This document shows, piece after piece, positions 15,064-23,417 of a stretch of 39,571 nt of DNA (positions within the stretch are counted from its first letter, which is position 1; each line of letters starts with the position of its first letter). The stretch comes from JBAWWY01 sp037144355 (lineage in GTDB: Bacteria; Bacillota; Clostridia; Peptostreptococcales; Anaerovoracaceae). The notes beneath the pieces were generated by a model. The model worked only from the letters and a program-made list of their open reading frames with translations. It searched no databases and was not told the DNA's origin. Made by a program: the position numbers and the translations under genes. Location of the stretch: positions 1 to 39,571 of the forward strand of contig JBAWWY010000011.1 of NCBI GenBank assembly GCA_037144355.1, given 5' to 3'.

Positions 15064-17430
15064 ATGGTAAGAAAAACCAAGGAAGAGATAAAGCTTGAAA
15101 AAAGTTTGAAAAGAGAAATTCCGATGATACCGCTTCGGGGGCTTACAGTGTTCCCAAACATGGTATTGCATTTTGATATAGGCAGGGACAAATCAATCAA
15201 TGCGCTGGAAGAAGCAATGATTACAGACCAGCTAATTTTGTTGTCCGCACAAAAGGATCCTGATACAGAACTCCCAACATTTGAAGACTTCTTTAAAGTT
15301 GGAACAGTTGCAAGAATAAAGCAAATGCTCAAACTCCCTGGAGATGCAATCAGAGTACTGGTAGAAGGCGTGAGCCGGGGTATCATCGACGAGATATTAT
15401 TTGATATTCCTTATTTCCGATGCAAGATTACTGAAGTGATAGAAGATGAAAACGAAGATATTCCATTGAAAGTTCAAGCATTGATGAGGACAGCACTGGC
15501 AAACTTCGAAGATTATCTAAGATTAAATCCAAAAGCATCACAAGAGGTTTTCCTATCGGTTGCGTCAGTTGAGTCCGCATCTAGGCTAGCTGACTTGATA
15601 ACATCACATCTTGATATCAAACTTGAAGAAAAGCAAGCCATTTTGGAAGCTTTTGAAGTTGAAAAAAGACTGGAACTTCTTAACGAGATATTGCTTAAGG
15701 AAGTTGAAATTCTCAATATAGAAAATGACATAAATATCAAGGTTAAAACGCAGATCAACAAGGGACAGCGTGAGTATTATCTGAGAGAACAAATGAGAGC
15801 GATACAGCAAGAGCTAGGCCAGGATGCTGGAATAGAAGATGAAATAGAAGATTGGATCCAGCAGCTGAAAAAGTTGAAATTGCCTGAAAAACTTTACCTG
15901 AAGATTGAAAAAGAAATCAATAGGCTTACAAAAATTCAATCATCATCACCTGAAGGTGGAGTTATAAGAACATATGTTGAGTGGATTCTGGCATTGCCAT
16001 GGAATAAGACTTCAAAAGACAGAATCAATTTGAAGACAGCCCAGAGAATACTTGATGAAGATCATTATGGTCTTGAAAAGGTCAAAGAAAGAGTAATTGA
16101 ATATTTAGCGGTCATGAAGCTTTCAAGCAACTTGAAAGCCCCAATTCTTTGCCTCGTGGGGCCTCCTGGAGTTGGAAAGACTTCTATTGCCAAATCAGTT
16201 GCCAGAGCTTTAAACAGGCATTTTGTAAGGATGTCCCTTGGCGGGGTAAGAGACGAAGCTGAGATAAGAGGGCATAGGAGAACATATATTGGAGCTATCC
16301 CAGGCAGGATAATTTCCGCAATGAGAGATGCTGAAACAAACAACCCAATATTTCTATTTGATGAAGTGGACAAGATTGGAAACGACTTCAGAGGAGATCC
16401 AGCTTCAGCGCTTTTGGAAGTGCTTGATCCTGAACAAAACAAAGAATTTACCGACCATTATCTTGAAGTGCCGTTTGACCTATCAAAGGTAATGTTCATA
16501 ACAACTGCAAACACTACGGACACCATTCCAAGGCCACTCCTTGATAGAATGGAGGTTATTTATGTCTCTGGGTATACAGAGGAAGAAAAAGTTAAAATAA
16601 CGCAAAAGTATCTTATACCAAAGAAAATCAAGGAACATGGATTGGATAACCATAAGGTTTCAATTTCAGAGAATGCCCTAAGAGATATAATAAACTACTA
16701 TACAAGAGAATCGGGAGTCAGAAACCTGGAAAGGGAGATTGCTAACCTTCTTAGGAAGTCAGCGAGATTCATAGTCAGCGGTGAAGCAAAGGAAATAAAA
16801 GTAACAGGAAACAATATCGAAACATATCTTGGCAAGAAGAGATATTCTTATGATATTATTGGTGGAGAAAACGAAATTGGAGTAACTACAGGTCTAGCAT
16901 GGACTGTTGTTGGCGGGGATACATTGTTTATAGAAACAAAAGTTATGCCGGGAAGCGGAAAACTTGTTTTGACAGGACAACTTGGAGAAGTAATGCAGGA
17001 ATCCGCAAAAGCTGGTATAAGTTATATTCGTTCCAGCACAGCGGAATTAGGTATTTCCGAAACCTTCTATAAAGACTTTGACTTGCATATCCACATACCC
17101 GAAGGGGCAACACCAAAAGATGGACCTTCGGCAGGAGTTTCAATGATAACATCTGTTATTTCAGCACTGACGAAGACGCCAGTGAGAAAAGATGTGGCCA
17201 TGACTGGGGAAATAACCCTACGAGGAAAAGTGCTTCCAGTTGGCGGCATCAAGGAAAAGGTTCTCGCAGCAAATAGGGCCGGTATAAAGACAATAATCCT
17301 TCCAAAGGAAAATTTGAGGGATATTGATGAGATTCCCCACAATGTTAAAAGAAAACTTAAATTCATTACGGTTTCCACAGTAGCTGAAGTCTTGGAAAAT
17401 GCCCTTGTAAAAAGCGAGGAGAAACAATGA
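15064..17430 (+). CDS. lon: ATP-dependent protease Lon
   Basis: Single-chain AAA+ serine protease that degrades misfolded and short-lived regulatory proteins. The start at 15064 is chosen because AGGAGG (15051-15056) precedes it at normal distance and the earlier ATG lies in a hairpin. The protein then has 788 residues. The N-terminal LAN domain begins with REIPMIPLRGLTVFPNMV, followed by a coiled-coil linker, Walker A GPPGVGKT at 366-373 and Walker B FLFDEVDK. The proteolytic dyad is Ser689 in DGPSAGVSM and Lys732 in GGIKEKVLA. It overlaps engB by ATGA. There is no transmembrane segment, so it is the soluble bacterial type rather than LonB. Confidence 0.97.
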   Translation: MVRKTKEEIKLEKSLKREIPMIPLRGLTVFPNMVLHFDIGRDKSINALEEAMITDQLILLSAQKDPDTELPTFEDFFKVGTVARIKQMLKLPGDAIRVLVEGVSRGIIDEILFDIPYFRCKITEVIEDENEDIPLKVQALMRTALANFEDYLRLNPKASQEVFLSVASVESASRLADLITSHLDIKLEEKQAILEAFEVEKRLELLNEILLKEVEILNIENDINIKVKTQINKGQREYYLREQMRAIQQELGQDAGIEDEIEDWIQQLKKLKLPEKLYLKIEKEINRLTKIQSSSPEGGVIRTYVEWILALPWNKTSKDRINLKTAQRILDEDHYGLEKVKERVIEYLAVMKLSSNLKAPILCLVGPPGVGKTSIAKSVARALNRHFVRMSLGGVRDEAEIRGHRRTYIGAIPGRIISAMRDAETNNPIFLFDEVDKIGNDFRGDPASALLEVLDPEQNKEFTDHYLEVPFDLSKVMFITTANTTDTIPRPLLDRMEVIYVSGYTEEEKVKITQKYLIPKKIKEHGLDNHKVSISENALRDIINYYTRESGVRNLEREIANLLRKSARFIVSGEAKEIKVTGNNIETYLGKKRYSYDIIGGENEIGVTTGLAWTVVGGDTLFIETKVMPGSGKLVLTGQLGEVMQESAKAGISYIRSSTAELGISETFYKDFDLHIHIPEGATPKDGPSAGVSMITSVISALTKTPVRKDVAMTGEITLRGKVLPVGGIKEKVLAANRAGIKTIILPKENLRDIDEIPHNVKRKLKFITVSTVAEVLENALVKSEEKQ

Positions 17431-18026
17431 TAATAAAAACCGCGGAACTGGTTGCCGTTGGAGTAAAAAAAGCCCAATATCCGGAAGATAACATGGCCGA
17501 AGTCGCTTTCTGCGGCAGGTCGAATGTTGGAAAGTCGTCTCTGATCAACTTCTTGCTTAATAGAAAAAAGTTGGCAAGAACCAGCTCCACCCCTGGCAAA
17601 ACCAGGACAGTGAATTTCTACCAAATCAATGATGAATTTCGAATTGTGGATTTGCCTGGTTACGGTTATGCAAAAGTATCAAAGTCCCTTTCGGAAAATT
17701 GGGGTGATATGATAGAAAACTATTTGAAAGACAGGCAGGGGCTTCGAAAAGCCTTCCTTTTGGTAGATATCAGGCATGAGCCAACAGAAAAAGATGTCAT
17801 CATGTATCAATGGCTAAGGCATTATGGAATGGATGGCTTCATAATAGCCACAAAAGCAGATAAGATATCCAAAAACGAAGCTGCAAAAAGTATTGCGTTG
17901 ATTCGTAAAACATTAAAGCTTGGCTTGGATGACAGGGTTTTACCTATCTCCACGCTGAAGAAAACTGGTTTTGAAGAACTAATGGCTGCAATTGATGAAG
18001 TTGTTGGCAAACCTTTGGAGATTTAA
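17427..18026 (+). CDS. engB: Ribosome biogenesis GTPase EngB/YsxC
   Basis: Small TRAFAC-class GTPase needed for late assembly of the 50S ribosomal subunit in Gram-positives. It has 199 residues with G1 GRSNVGKS at 30-37, the switch segment TPGKTRTVNFY, G3 DLPGYGYA and G4 TKADK. Its start overlaps the lon stop (ATGA), implying translational coupling, and lon-engB adjacency is conserved in Bacillota. The Shine-Dalgarno (GCGAGGAG) lies inside the end of lon. Confidence 0.96.
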   Translation: MIIKTAELVAVGVKKAQYPEDNMAEVAFCGRSNVGKSSLINFLLNRKKLARTSSTPGKTRTVNFYQINDEFRIVDLPGYGYAKVSKSLSENWGDMIENYLKDRQGLRKAFLLVDIRHEPTEKDVIMYQWLRHYGMDGFIIATKADKISKNEAAKSIALIRKTLKLGLDDRVLPISTLKKTGFEELMAAIDEVVGKPLEI

Positions 18027-18029
18027 AAT

Positions 18030-18452
18030 ATGCAATGGATTTTTCTTAGTGTTTTGTTAAAGAGAATAAAGGCGATAAGATTCTTTATGAAAGATAAAGA
18101 AGTGCCAAAAAGGAAGAAGCTTATTATAATTTTGGGTATTCTGTTTCTTATAAGCCCAATCAACTTGATAACTATTCCTGTATTTGGTCTCGGGCTTGTG
18201 GATGATATAATACTATGGAGTTTTATAATTTATTATCTAAGAGATGAACTAGATAAATACTGGGTCGGCGAAGGAGAAGGCCAGTCCCTGAAAGACAATG
18301 AATTGAAGGGCAAGGATATCATAGAAGATGTGGATTTTGAAGTCGAGGTTGACGATGCAAATTCGGACAAAGACATTCCAAAAAACAACGATGAGCCAAA
18401 ACCCGAAGAAAAAGACAAAGAAAAAAATGATAAAGTTGAAGGAGATAGCTAA
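18030..18452 (+). CDS. DUF1232-like small membrane protein with acidic tail
   Basis: A 140-residue protein. Residues ~1-75 resemble the YkvA/DUF1232 domain: a basic helix (KDKEVPKRKK), one hydrophobic stretch, the family-like LISPINLITIPVFGLGLVDDI motif and a further hydrophobic helix. The remaining ~60 residues are very rich in Asp, Glu and Lys, without cysteines, and look disordered. The gene sits 3 bases after engB, and its stop overlaps the start of the phosphoribosyltransferase gene (TAATG), so it belongs to the same operon. DUF1232 has no agreed function. The canonical LSPIDLIPDF core is altered here (N for D, T for D), so the family call is moderate. Confidence 0.62.
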   Translation: MQWIFLSVLLKRIKAIRFFMKDKEVPKRKKLIIILGILFLISPINLITIPVFGLGLVDDIILWSFIIYYLRDELDKYWVGEGEGQSLKDNELKGKDIIEDVDFEVEVDDANSDKDIPKNNDEPKPEEKDKEKNDKVEGDS

Positions 18453-18985
18453 TGGAGAAAGAATTGGTATTTGGGGATATAATGATCTCAGAAGATGAAA
18501 TTCAAAAAAGAGTTTCAGAAATGGGAAAAGAAATTTCAATAGATTACGAAGGTGAAACGATTTTCGCAATCTGCGTATTGAAGGGAGCTTGTATTTTCCT
18601 AAGCGATCTTCTCAAAAATATTACAACGGATACAAATATTGATTTCATGGCTGTTTCCAGCTATGGGGCAGACACTTCAACATCGGGAGTTGTGAGAATA
18701 CTCAAGGATCTTGATTCCAGCATTGAAGGAAAACATGTTATTATTGTAGAGGATATTGTTGATTCTGGATTGACTCTTCATTATTTAAGGGATTATCTGC
18801 TTGGTAGAAAACCAAAATCCCTTAAGATATGCACTTTGCTTGACAAGCCTGAAAGAAGGGAAGCCGACATATCCCCGGATTATGTGGGATTTGTCATTGA
18901 AAATAAATTTATAGTAGGATATGGTCTTGATTATCAAGAAAAATATAGAAATCTACCATATATAACATGTCTAATAGAAAATTAA
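18452..18985 (+). CDS. hpt: Hypoxanthine-guanine phosphoribosyltransferase
   Basis: Converts hypoxanthine or guanine plus PRPP to IMP or GMP in purine salvage. It has 177 residues, as expected for the bacterial HPRT group. The PRPP-binding loop VIIVEDIVDSGLTL is intact, as are the FLSDLLKNI segment, the flexible loop SSYGADTSTSGVVRI, the KPERRE and the C-terminal FIVGYGLDYQEKYRNLPYI signature. GAAGGAGATAG gives the ribosome-binding site inside the preceding gene. Together with udk and DeoC it points to active nucleoside salvage. Confidence 0.93.
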   Translation: MEKELVFGDIMISEDEIQKRVSEMGKEISIDYEGETIFAICVLKGACIFLSDLLKNITTDTNIDFMAVSSYGADTSTSGVVRILKDLDSSIEGKHVIIVEDIVDSGLTLHYLRDYLLGRKPKSLKICTLLDKPERREADISPDYVGFVIENKFIVGYGLDYQEKYRNLPYITCLIEN

Positions 18986-19000
18986 TTTTGGAGGATTGAA

Positions 19001-19576
19001 ATGAGTAATAAAATTGTAGTTGGTATTTCAAACAAGCACATGCACATTTCCAGGGAAGATTTAGACACACTATTTGGAAAGGGTTACGAGTTGAAAGTTT
19101 TCAAAGAGCTTGGACAGCCTGGCCAATATGCAGCTGAGGAAAAACTGGACATAGTTGGACCAAAAGGAACAATTAAAGGTATTAGAATATTAGGACCAAT
19201 TAGGCCGAAAACCCAGATTGAACTAGCATTGTCAGATGCAAGGGCTATTGGAATAAATGCTCCCATCAGAGAATCAGGAGATGTTGCAGGCAGTCCTGGA
19301 GCAAAACTAATCGGTCCATTGGGCGAAGTGGAAATCAAAGAAGGCGTAATCATAGCATTGAGGCACATTCATTTGACAGAAGAAGAAGCAAAAGCCGCAA
19401 ACGTTAAAGACAAGGAATTTGTAAGTCTAAGATTTGAAGGACCTAGAGCGGTAACTTTCGACAATGTTTTGATAAGAGTAAATGTGAATTTCAGTGGAGA
19501 AATCCATCTTGACACAGACGAAGGAAATGCAGGATGTGTCTCAACTGGAGATATGGGTGAGATAATAAAAAAGTAG
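19001..19576 (+). CDS. pduL: PduL-type phosphate acyltransferase
   Basis: Transfers acyl groups between coenzyme A and phosphate (propionyl or acetyl phosphate), yielding an acyl phosphate for ATP formation by a kinase. The 191-residue protein shows the conserved histidine motifs: NKHMHIS near the N-terminus, ALRHIHLT in the second half, and HLDTDEGNAG near the C-terminus. These hold the two zinc ions. The N-terminus begins directly at the fold without the extra helix that targets PduL into microcompartments, and no shell genes are near, so it is probably cytosolic. It lies 10 bases before deoC. DeoC yields acetaldehyde, whose CoA derivative is a potential PduL substrate. Confidence 0.9.
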   Translation: MSNKIVVGISNKHMHISREDLDTLFGKGYELKVFKELGQPGQYAAEEKLDIVGPKGTIKGIRILGPIRPKTQIELALSDARAIGINAPIRESGDVAGSPGAKLIGPLGEVEIKEGVIIALRHIHLTEEEAKAANVKDKEFVSLRFEGPRAVTFDNVLIRVNVNFSGEIHLDTDEGNAGCVSTGDMGEIIKK

Positions 19577-19586
19577 GGGGACGAAT

Positions 19587-20300
19587 ATGAAAAATTTAAA
19601 TGAGTATTTTGACCATACAATTTTAAAACCTGAAGCTGGAGAAGAAGATATTAAAAAGCTTTGCAAGGAAGCTGTTGAATATGAGTTCTATGCCGTTTGT
19701 ATAAATTCATCTTATGTGCAATTGGCAAAGGAAGAATTAGCCGGCAGCAATGTGAAAATAGCATCGGTTGTGGGGTTCCCACTTGGTGCATGTGATACAG
19801 CGACAAAAGTATTCGAAGCTAAAAGCGCTATGGGAAATGGAGCCGATGAAATAGACATGGTAATCAATATCGGAGCTCTCAAGGATGGACGATACAATCA
19901 TGTTCTTACAGATATTCTGGCTGTAGTTTCTGAATGCGAAGGCAAGGCGTTAGTTAAGGTAATTCTTGAAACTTGCCTGCTTACAGAAGAAGAAATAGTA
20001 GAAGCCTGCCTTCTGGCTAAAAATGCCGGAGCGGCTTTTGTAAAGACATCAACTGGGTTTTCCACATCAGGAGCCACAGCCCACAATGTAAGCCTGATGA
20101 AAAGAACAGTTGGAAGCACGGTTCAAGTAAAAGCTTCCGGCGGCATAAGAGACCTCAAGGCAACCCTGGAAATGATTCAAGCAGGCGCAGACAGAATCGG
20201 AGCAAGTGCCTCGGTAAGCATTATGCAGGAAAATATCAATGGGAATGTACCACCAGAAGAGAGCAAATATATCCCAAACAGTGAATCATCTAGTAGATAA
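19587..20300 (+). CDS. deoC: Deoxyribose-phosphate aldolase
   Basis: Class I aldolase that splits 2-deoxyribose 5-phosphate into glyceraldehyde 3-phosphate and acetaldehyde. The 237-residue TIM-barrel protein carries the Schiff-base Lys153 in FVKTSTGFSTSGAT, the proton-relay lysine in VKASGGIRD and the DHTILKPEA opening. The C-terminal ~20 residues (NGNVPPEESKYIPNSESSSR) extend past the common end. The ribosome-binding site is AGGGGGACG. A strong terminator follows, so it ends the transcription unit begun further upstream. Confidence 0.95.
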   Translation: MKNLNEYFDHTILKPEAGEEDIKKLCKEAVEYEFYAVCINSSYVQLAKEELAGSNVKIASVVGFPLGACDTATKVFEAKSAMGNGADEIDMVINIGALKDGRYNHVLTDILAVVSECEGKALVKVILETCLLTEEEIVEACLLAKNAGAAFVKTSTGFSTSGATAHNVSLMKRTVGSTVQVKASGGIRDLKATLEMIQAGADRIGASASVSIMQENINGNVPPEESKYIPNSESSSR

Positions 20301-20375
20301 AAACTGGAGCATTGGAAATCAAAAGATAATTCAAATACTTAAATCTAAAAATGATTTTAATAAATTGAGAAGATT

Positions 20376-20412
20376 TGGCAGCACAATAAAATGCTGCCAG
20401 TTCTTTTTTTAT
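20376..20412 (+). terminator. Strong rho-independent terminator after deoC
   Basis: A perfect 8-bp stem TGGCAGCA (20376-20383) with TGCTGCCA (20392-20399), loop CAATAAAA, is followed by GTTC and a run of seven T. It ends the engB-to-deoC unit. The 20301-20375 stretch before it shows nothing else. Confidence 0.9.
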
Positions 20413-20425
20413 TTGAAAATAATTA

Positions 20426-20453
20426 TTGACATGCTTATAAAATATAGTATTAT
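20426..20453 (+). promoter_or_regulatory. Sigma-A promoter of the MarR-efflux operon
   Basis: A consensus TTGACA (20426-20431) is followed after 16 bases by TATTAT (20448-20453). This is the best -35 in the window. Palindromic and directly repeated sequences directly downstream suggest repression by the MarR protein. Confidence 0.75.
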
Positions 20454-20457
20454 AGGA

Positions 20458-20497
20458 GTATAGATACTTCGTAACCGAAATATTCAATACCGAAATA
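20458..20497. promoter_or_regulatory. Candidate MarR operator repeats
   Basis: Just downstream of the promoter are the dyad GTAT-AG-ATAC (20458-20467) and two direct copies of ACCGAAATA (20474-20482 and 20489-20497) spaced 15 bases apart; TTCG-taac-CGAA (20468-20479) overlaps the first copy. They lie between the -10 and the MarR start codon, where binding would block elongation or initiation. Confidence 0.5.
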
Positions 20498-20513
20498 AAA
20501 AAGGAGGATTATA

Positions 20514-20948
20514 ATGTCAAAAGAAATCGAACTTATGAAATCATTATTTCACATCAACAAGATGCTCCATAAGGAAGTGGCGAAGTTCTTTATGGAAGAC
20601 GGATTGAATCCAACAGAAGTAATGCTTCTATACAAAATCAAGCATGGTTCAGATAATCAAAGAACTATAGATATGTCCAAGGAAATGGGAATACCAGCCA
20701 GTACATTCACCGGTATGATAGATAGACTAGTAGAGAAAGGGTATGTAGTTCGGGAAAGAAGTGAAAAAGACCGCAGAAGTGTGACACTTAGGATTAATGA
20801 AGAAATGCAACCCAATGAAAAAGAAGACAATGCTACTGCAAATCATATGAAGGAAGTTTTATCATGTCTTGCGGATGAAGATAAGAAACAGTTGTTTGAT
20901 GCCATAAAAAAATTCGAAGAAGCGCTGATAAACAAAAGCGAAAAATAG
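20514..20948 (+). CDS. MarR-family transcriptional regulator
   Basis: A 144-residue winged-helix dimeric regulator. The DNA-binding region spans about residues 35-95: NQRTIDMSKEMGIPASTFTGMIDRLVEKGYVVRERSEKDRRSVTLRI is the typical recognition helix, wing and DRR motif. The flanking N- and C-terminal helices would form the dimer interface. It is the first gene of a unit with a DHA2 exporter and two fusion proteins, so the likely role is ligand-relieved repression of that exporter and of itself. The ribosome-binding site is AAGGAGGAT. Confidence 0.93.
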   Translation: MSKEIELMKSLFHINKMLHKEVAKFFMEDGLNPTEVMLLYKIKHGSDNQRTIDMSKEMGIPASTFTGMIDRLVEKGYVVRERSEKDRRSVTLRINEEMQPNEKEDNATANHMKEVLSCLADEDKKQLFDAIKKFEEALINKSEK

Positions 20949-20985
20949 AAATACAGAAATAGTTATAAACGGAGAATAATTGAAC

Positions 20986-22626
20986 ATGGAAAATACTAAT
21001 ATGGAAACTATTAAATCTGATGATATGACAACGGAAGATCCGGGGTTCAAGTTAAAGATATCATTATGGCTAACCTTGCCGGTGCTTTTAATTGGGGGAT
21101 TTATGGCCATGCTGGATTCCAGTATAGTCAATGTTGCGATTCCATCAATGATGAACGCGTTTGGAGTAAGCTCCAGCAGCATTGAATGGGTTTTAACCAT
21201 ATATATGCTTGTGCTTGGGGTAGTAGTACCAATGTCGGGATGGCTTGGAGATTTCCTTGGATTCAAGAAATTGTATCTGATTTCACTAATTGTTTTTACG
21301 GTTGGATCTGCGTTTTGCGCTTTTGCCTGGAACGTTCCTTCATTGACATTGGCAAGAGCAATTCAAGCGGTTGGTGGTGGAATGATAATGCCAGTAACAA
21401 TGGCGATGATTTATCGAATCACACCGAGAGAAAAGATTGGAAAAGCAATGGGATTGTTTGGTATGATATTCGTATTCGCACCAGCAATTGGCCCAACTGT
21501 GGGAGGATACTTGGTTGAATATGTGAACTGGAGATGGATATTCACAATCAATATCCCAATTGGGATAATGGGATTCGCCCTAGGGGCAATGTTGATTCCT
21601 GAAATAAAGAGCGCCCACCCAGGGAAATTCGACTGGTGGGGGGCATTGACATCTGCAATTGCATTGTTTTGCATCTTGTTTGCTTTATCGGAAGGATCCA
21701 ACTGGGGATATACGTCAATTGAAATAATAATGTTGCTTTATACAAGCGTGGTTTTCTTTGCACTATTTATTTATCATCAACTAACAACAAAGGAGCCGCT
21801 GCTGGATCTAAGAGTATTCAAGAATATGAATTTCACAATGGGAAATATTCTATTGGTTATAATAACAGTTGGAATGTATGGGGCGCTATTTTATATCCCA
21901 ATCTTCCTCCAGTCAATAATGGGAATTGGAGCTTTGAAAGCAGGATTAATAATGTTGTTGCCTGCCTTGGCTTCAGCAGTAATGATGCCCATCAGTGGAG
22001 CCATGTACGATAGTATTGGGCCGAAGGTGCCTATCATATTGGGGCTTTCCATCATAACAGGCAGCACGTTCGCTCTGTCGTTTCTAGATGTTTCCACAGC
22101 ATTATCAACAATAATCACAATAAATGTTGTCAGATCAATGGGAATGGGCCTTGTAATGATGACGGCACAAACAGCATTGATGTCGGAAATACCCACTGAC
22201 AAAGTGGGAAGGGCGACCTCCGTAAACAATGTTTTAACCAGGGTTGCCGCCTCATTCGGGATTGCCGCACTAACATTGATAATGACTCAGAGGAATTCAA
22301 TCCATGTGGCAAATCTAAGCAATGCAGTTTCTGCAAACAACCCCATGGTTGTGCTAAAGATGAAGGAGCTTGCATCTGGTTTCGCAAATGGGACGATGAG
22401 CGATCCCATGGCCAACGCTATGGTAAGCAGTACATTGGGAAAACAGATATTTCAAATAGCTTTTGTACAGTCAATGAATGATATTTTTATTATAACCGCG
22501 ATTATCACTGCAATAGCCATTATCCCTGGGATATTGATAAGAAGAAAGTACTACGTTGAAAAACCAAAGCATGTTAAGTCACGAGAAAAAGTAATTGTTG
22601 AAGTGGAGGGTAAAATATATGAATGA
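20986..22626 (+). CDS. DHA2-family (EmrB/QacA type) 14-TM MFS exporter
   Basis: Proton-driven drug exporter of the 14-helix DHA2 family. About 546 residues with 14 hydrophobic stretches. The first helix contains the DHA2-type MAMLDSSIVNVAIPSM with the membrane-embedded aspartate. The loop after helix 2 has motif A (GWLGDFLGFKK), and helix 5 carries the antiporter-type GPTVGGYLVEYVNWRWIF (motif C). The ATG at 20986 is taken as start; a TTG at 20980 is nearer the GGAGA and cannot be excluded. The stop overlaps the next gene (ATGAATGA). Pairing with an EmrA-like adaptor is typical. The substrate is unknown. Confidence 0.93.
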   Translation: MENTNMETIKSDDMTTEDPGFKLKISLWLTLPVLLIGGFMAMLDSSIVNVAIPSMMNAFGVSSSSIEWVLTIYMLVLGVVVPMSGWLGDFLGFKKLYLISLIVFTVGSAFCAFAWNVPSLTLARAIQAVGGGMIMPVTMAMIYRITPREKIGKAMGLFGMIFVFAPAIGPTVGGYLVEYVNWRWIFTINIPIGIMGFALGAMLIPEIKSAHPGKFDWWGALTSAIALFCILFALSEGSNWGYTSIEIIMLLYTSVVFFALFIYHQLTTKEPLLDLRVFKNMNFTMGNILLVIITVGMYGALFYIPIFLQSIMGIGALKAGLIMLLPALASAVMMPISGAMYDSIGPKVPIILGLSIITGSTFALSFLDVSTALSTIITINVVRSMGMGLVMMTAQTALMSEIPTDKVGRATSVNNVLTRVAASFGIAALTLIMTQRNSIHVANLSNAVSANNPMVVLKMKELASGFANGTMSDPMANAMVSSTLGKQIFQIAFVQSMNDIFIITAIITAIAIIPGILIRRKYYVEKPKHVKSREKVIVEVEGKIYE

Positions 22627-23407
22627 CAATTTGGAAAAAGAGCAAGATAAAACTAAAATTGAAAGCACTTTGGAAAGTGATGCACAGGAAAGCAGCAAAC
22701 CGAAAACCAGTATGGGCAAGAAGAAAATTGCAGTACTTGTAGCATCTGGGATAATACTTGGAGCGCTTTTAATAGTTGGATATTTTTGGTACAATGGCAG
22801 TTATTTCGTTAAAACAGAGGATGCAAGGGTTTCAGCCGATATTATCAGCGTCACTCCACAGATGGCAGGCAGGGTACTTGATATAAAAGTCAAGGCTGGA
22901 GACATGGTATCGCAGGGAGAAGTATTGATAAGCCTGGATACAAGCAGTGTAATGGGAAGTACCGATATTAATCTTCAAACTTTCAGCCAAAGTGCCGGCA
23001 TTAATGCATACAAGAGCGAAATGGTCTCACCAATAGCAGGGAAGGTGATCCAAATCAATGCCAGCGAGGGCCAATCGGTAAATATGGGACAAAGCGTAAT
23101 CATAGTCGCGAACACCAATGATCTTTACATAGCGGCAAATATCGTCGAGACAAAGATTGACAAGGTTAAAGTTGGTCAATTGGTGGAAGTTACAATAGAC
23201 GGCATCAGCGGCAAGAAATTCATTGGAAAAGTTGACAGCATTTCAGAAGCGGTAAACTCGGTATTTTCTCTAGTACCAGTTCAAAGCTCCAATGGAAACT
23301 TTACAAAGGTTACACAGACAATCCCAATTGTGATAAGACTTCCAGAGCTGGCGCAGCAGGACACAAAAATTGGAATGAATGCCACAATCAAGATACATGT
23401 GAAGTAG
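22619..23407 (+). CDS. EmrA-like HlyD-family membrane fusion protein, short form
   Basis: A 262-residue adaptor for the exporter just upstream, with an N-terminal cytoplasmic acidic segment, one transmembrane helix (VLVASGIILGALLIVGYFW) and a lipoyl/barrel-sandwich domain opening with TEDARVSADIISVTPQMAGRV. The start at 22619 is set by GTGGAGGG. Between the two lipoyl halves (VLISLDT and VSPIAGKVI) only about 30 residues remain, so the long alpha-helical hairpin of E. coli EmrA (~390 residues), which reaches toward an outer-membrane channel, is essentially absent. This fits a single-membrane cell, where the adaptor need not span a periplasm. Confidence 0.87.
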   Translation: MNDNLEKEQDKTKIESTLESDAQESSKPKTSMGKKKIAVLVASGIILGALLIVGYFWYNGSYFVKTEDARVSADIISVTPQMAGRVLDIKVKAGDMVSQGEVLISLDTSSVMGSTDINLQTFSQSAGINAYKSEMVSPIAGKVIQINASEGQSVNMGQSVIIVANTNDLYIAANIVETKIDKVKVGQLVEVTIDGISGKKFIGKVDSISEAVNSVFSLVPVQSSNGNFTKVTQTIPIVIRLPELAQQDTKIGMNATIKIHVK

Positions 23408-23417
23408 GAGGCAGAAG

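Noticed and set aside
14517..15386. 289-codon minus-strand frame across clpX and lon
   Set aside because: Antisense to two certain genes, no start signals, Ser-rich shadow translation without recognisable domains.
19001..19576. Bacterial microcompartment locus suggested by PduL
   Set aside because: No shell proteins, no targeting extension and no diol or ethanolamine genes in the window.
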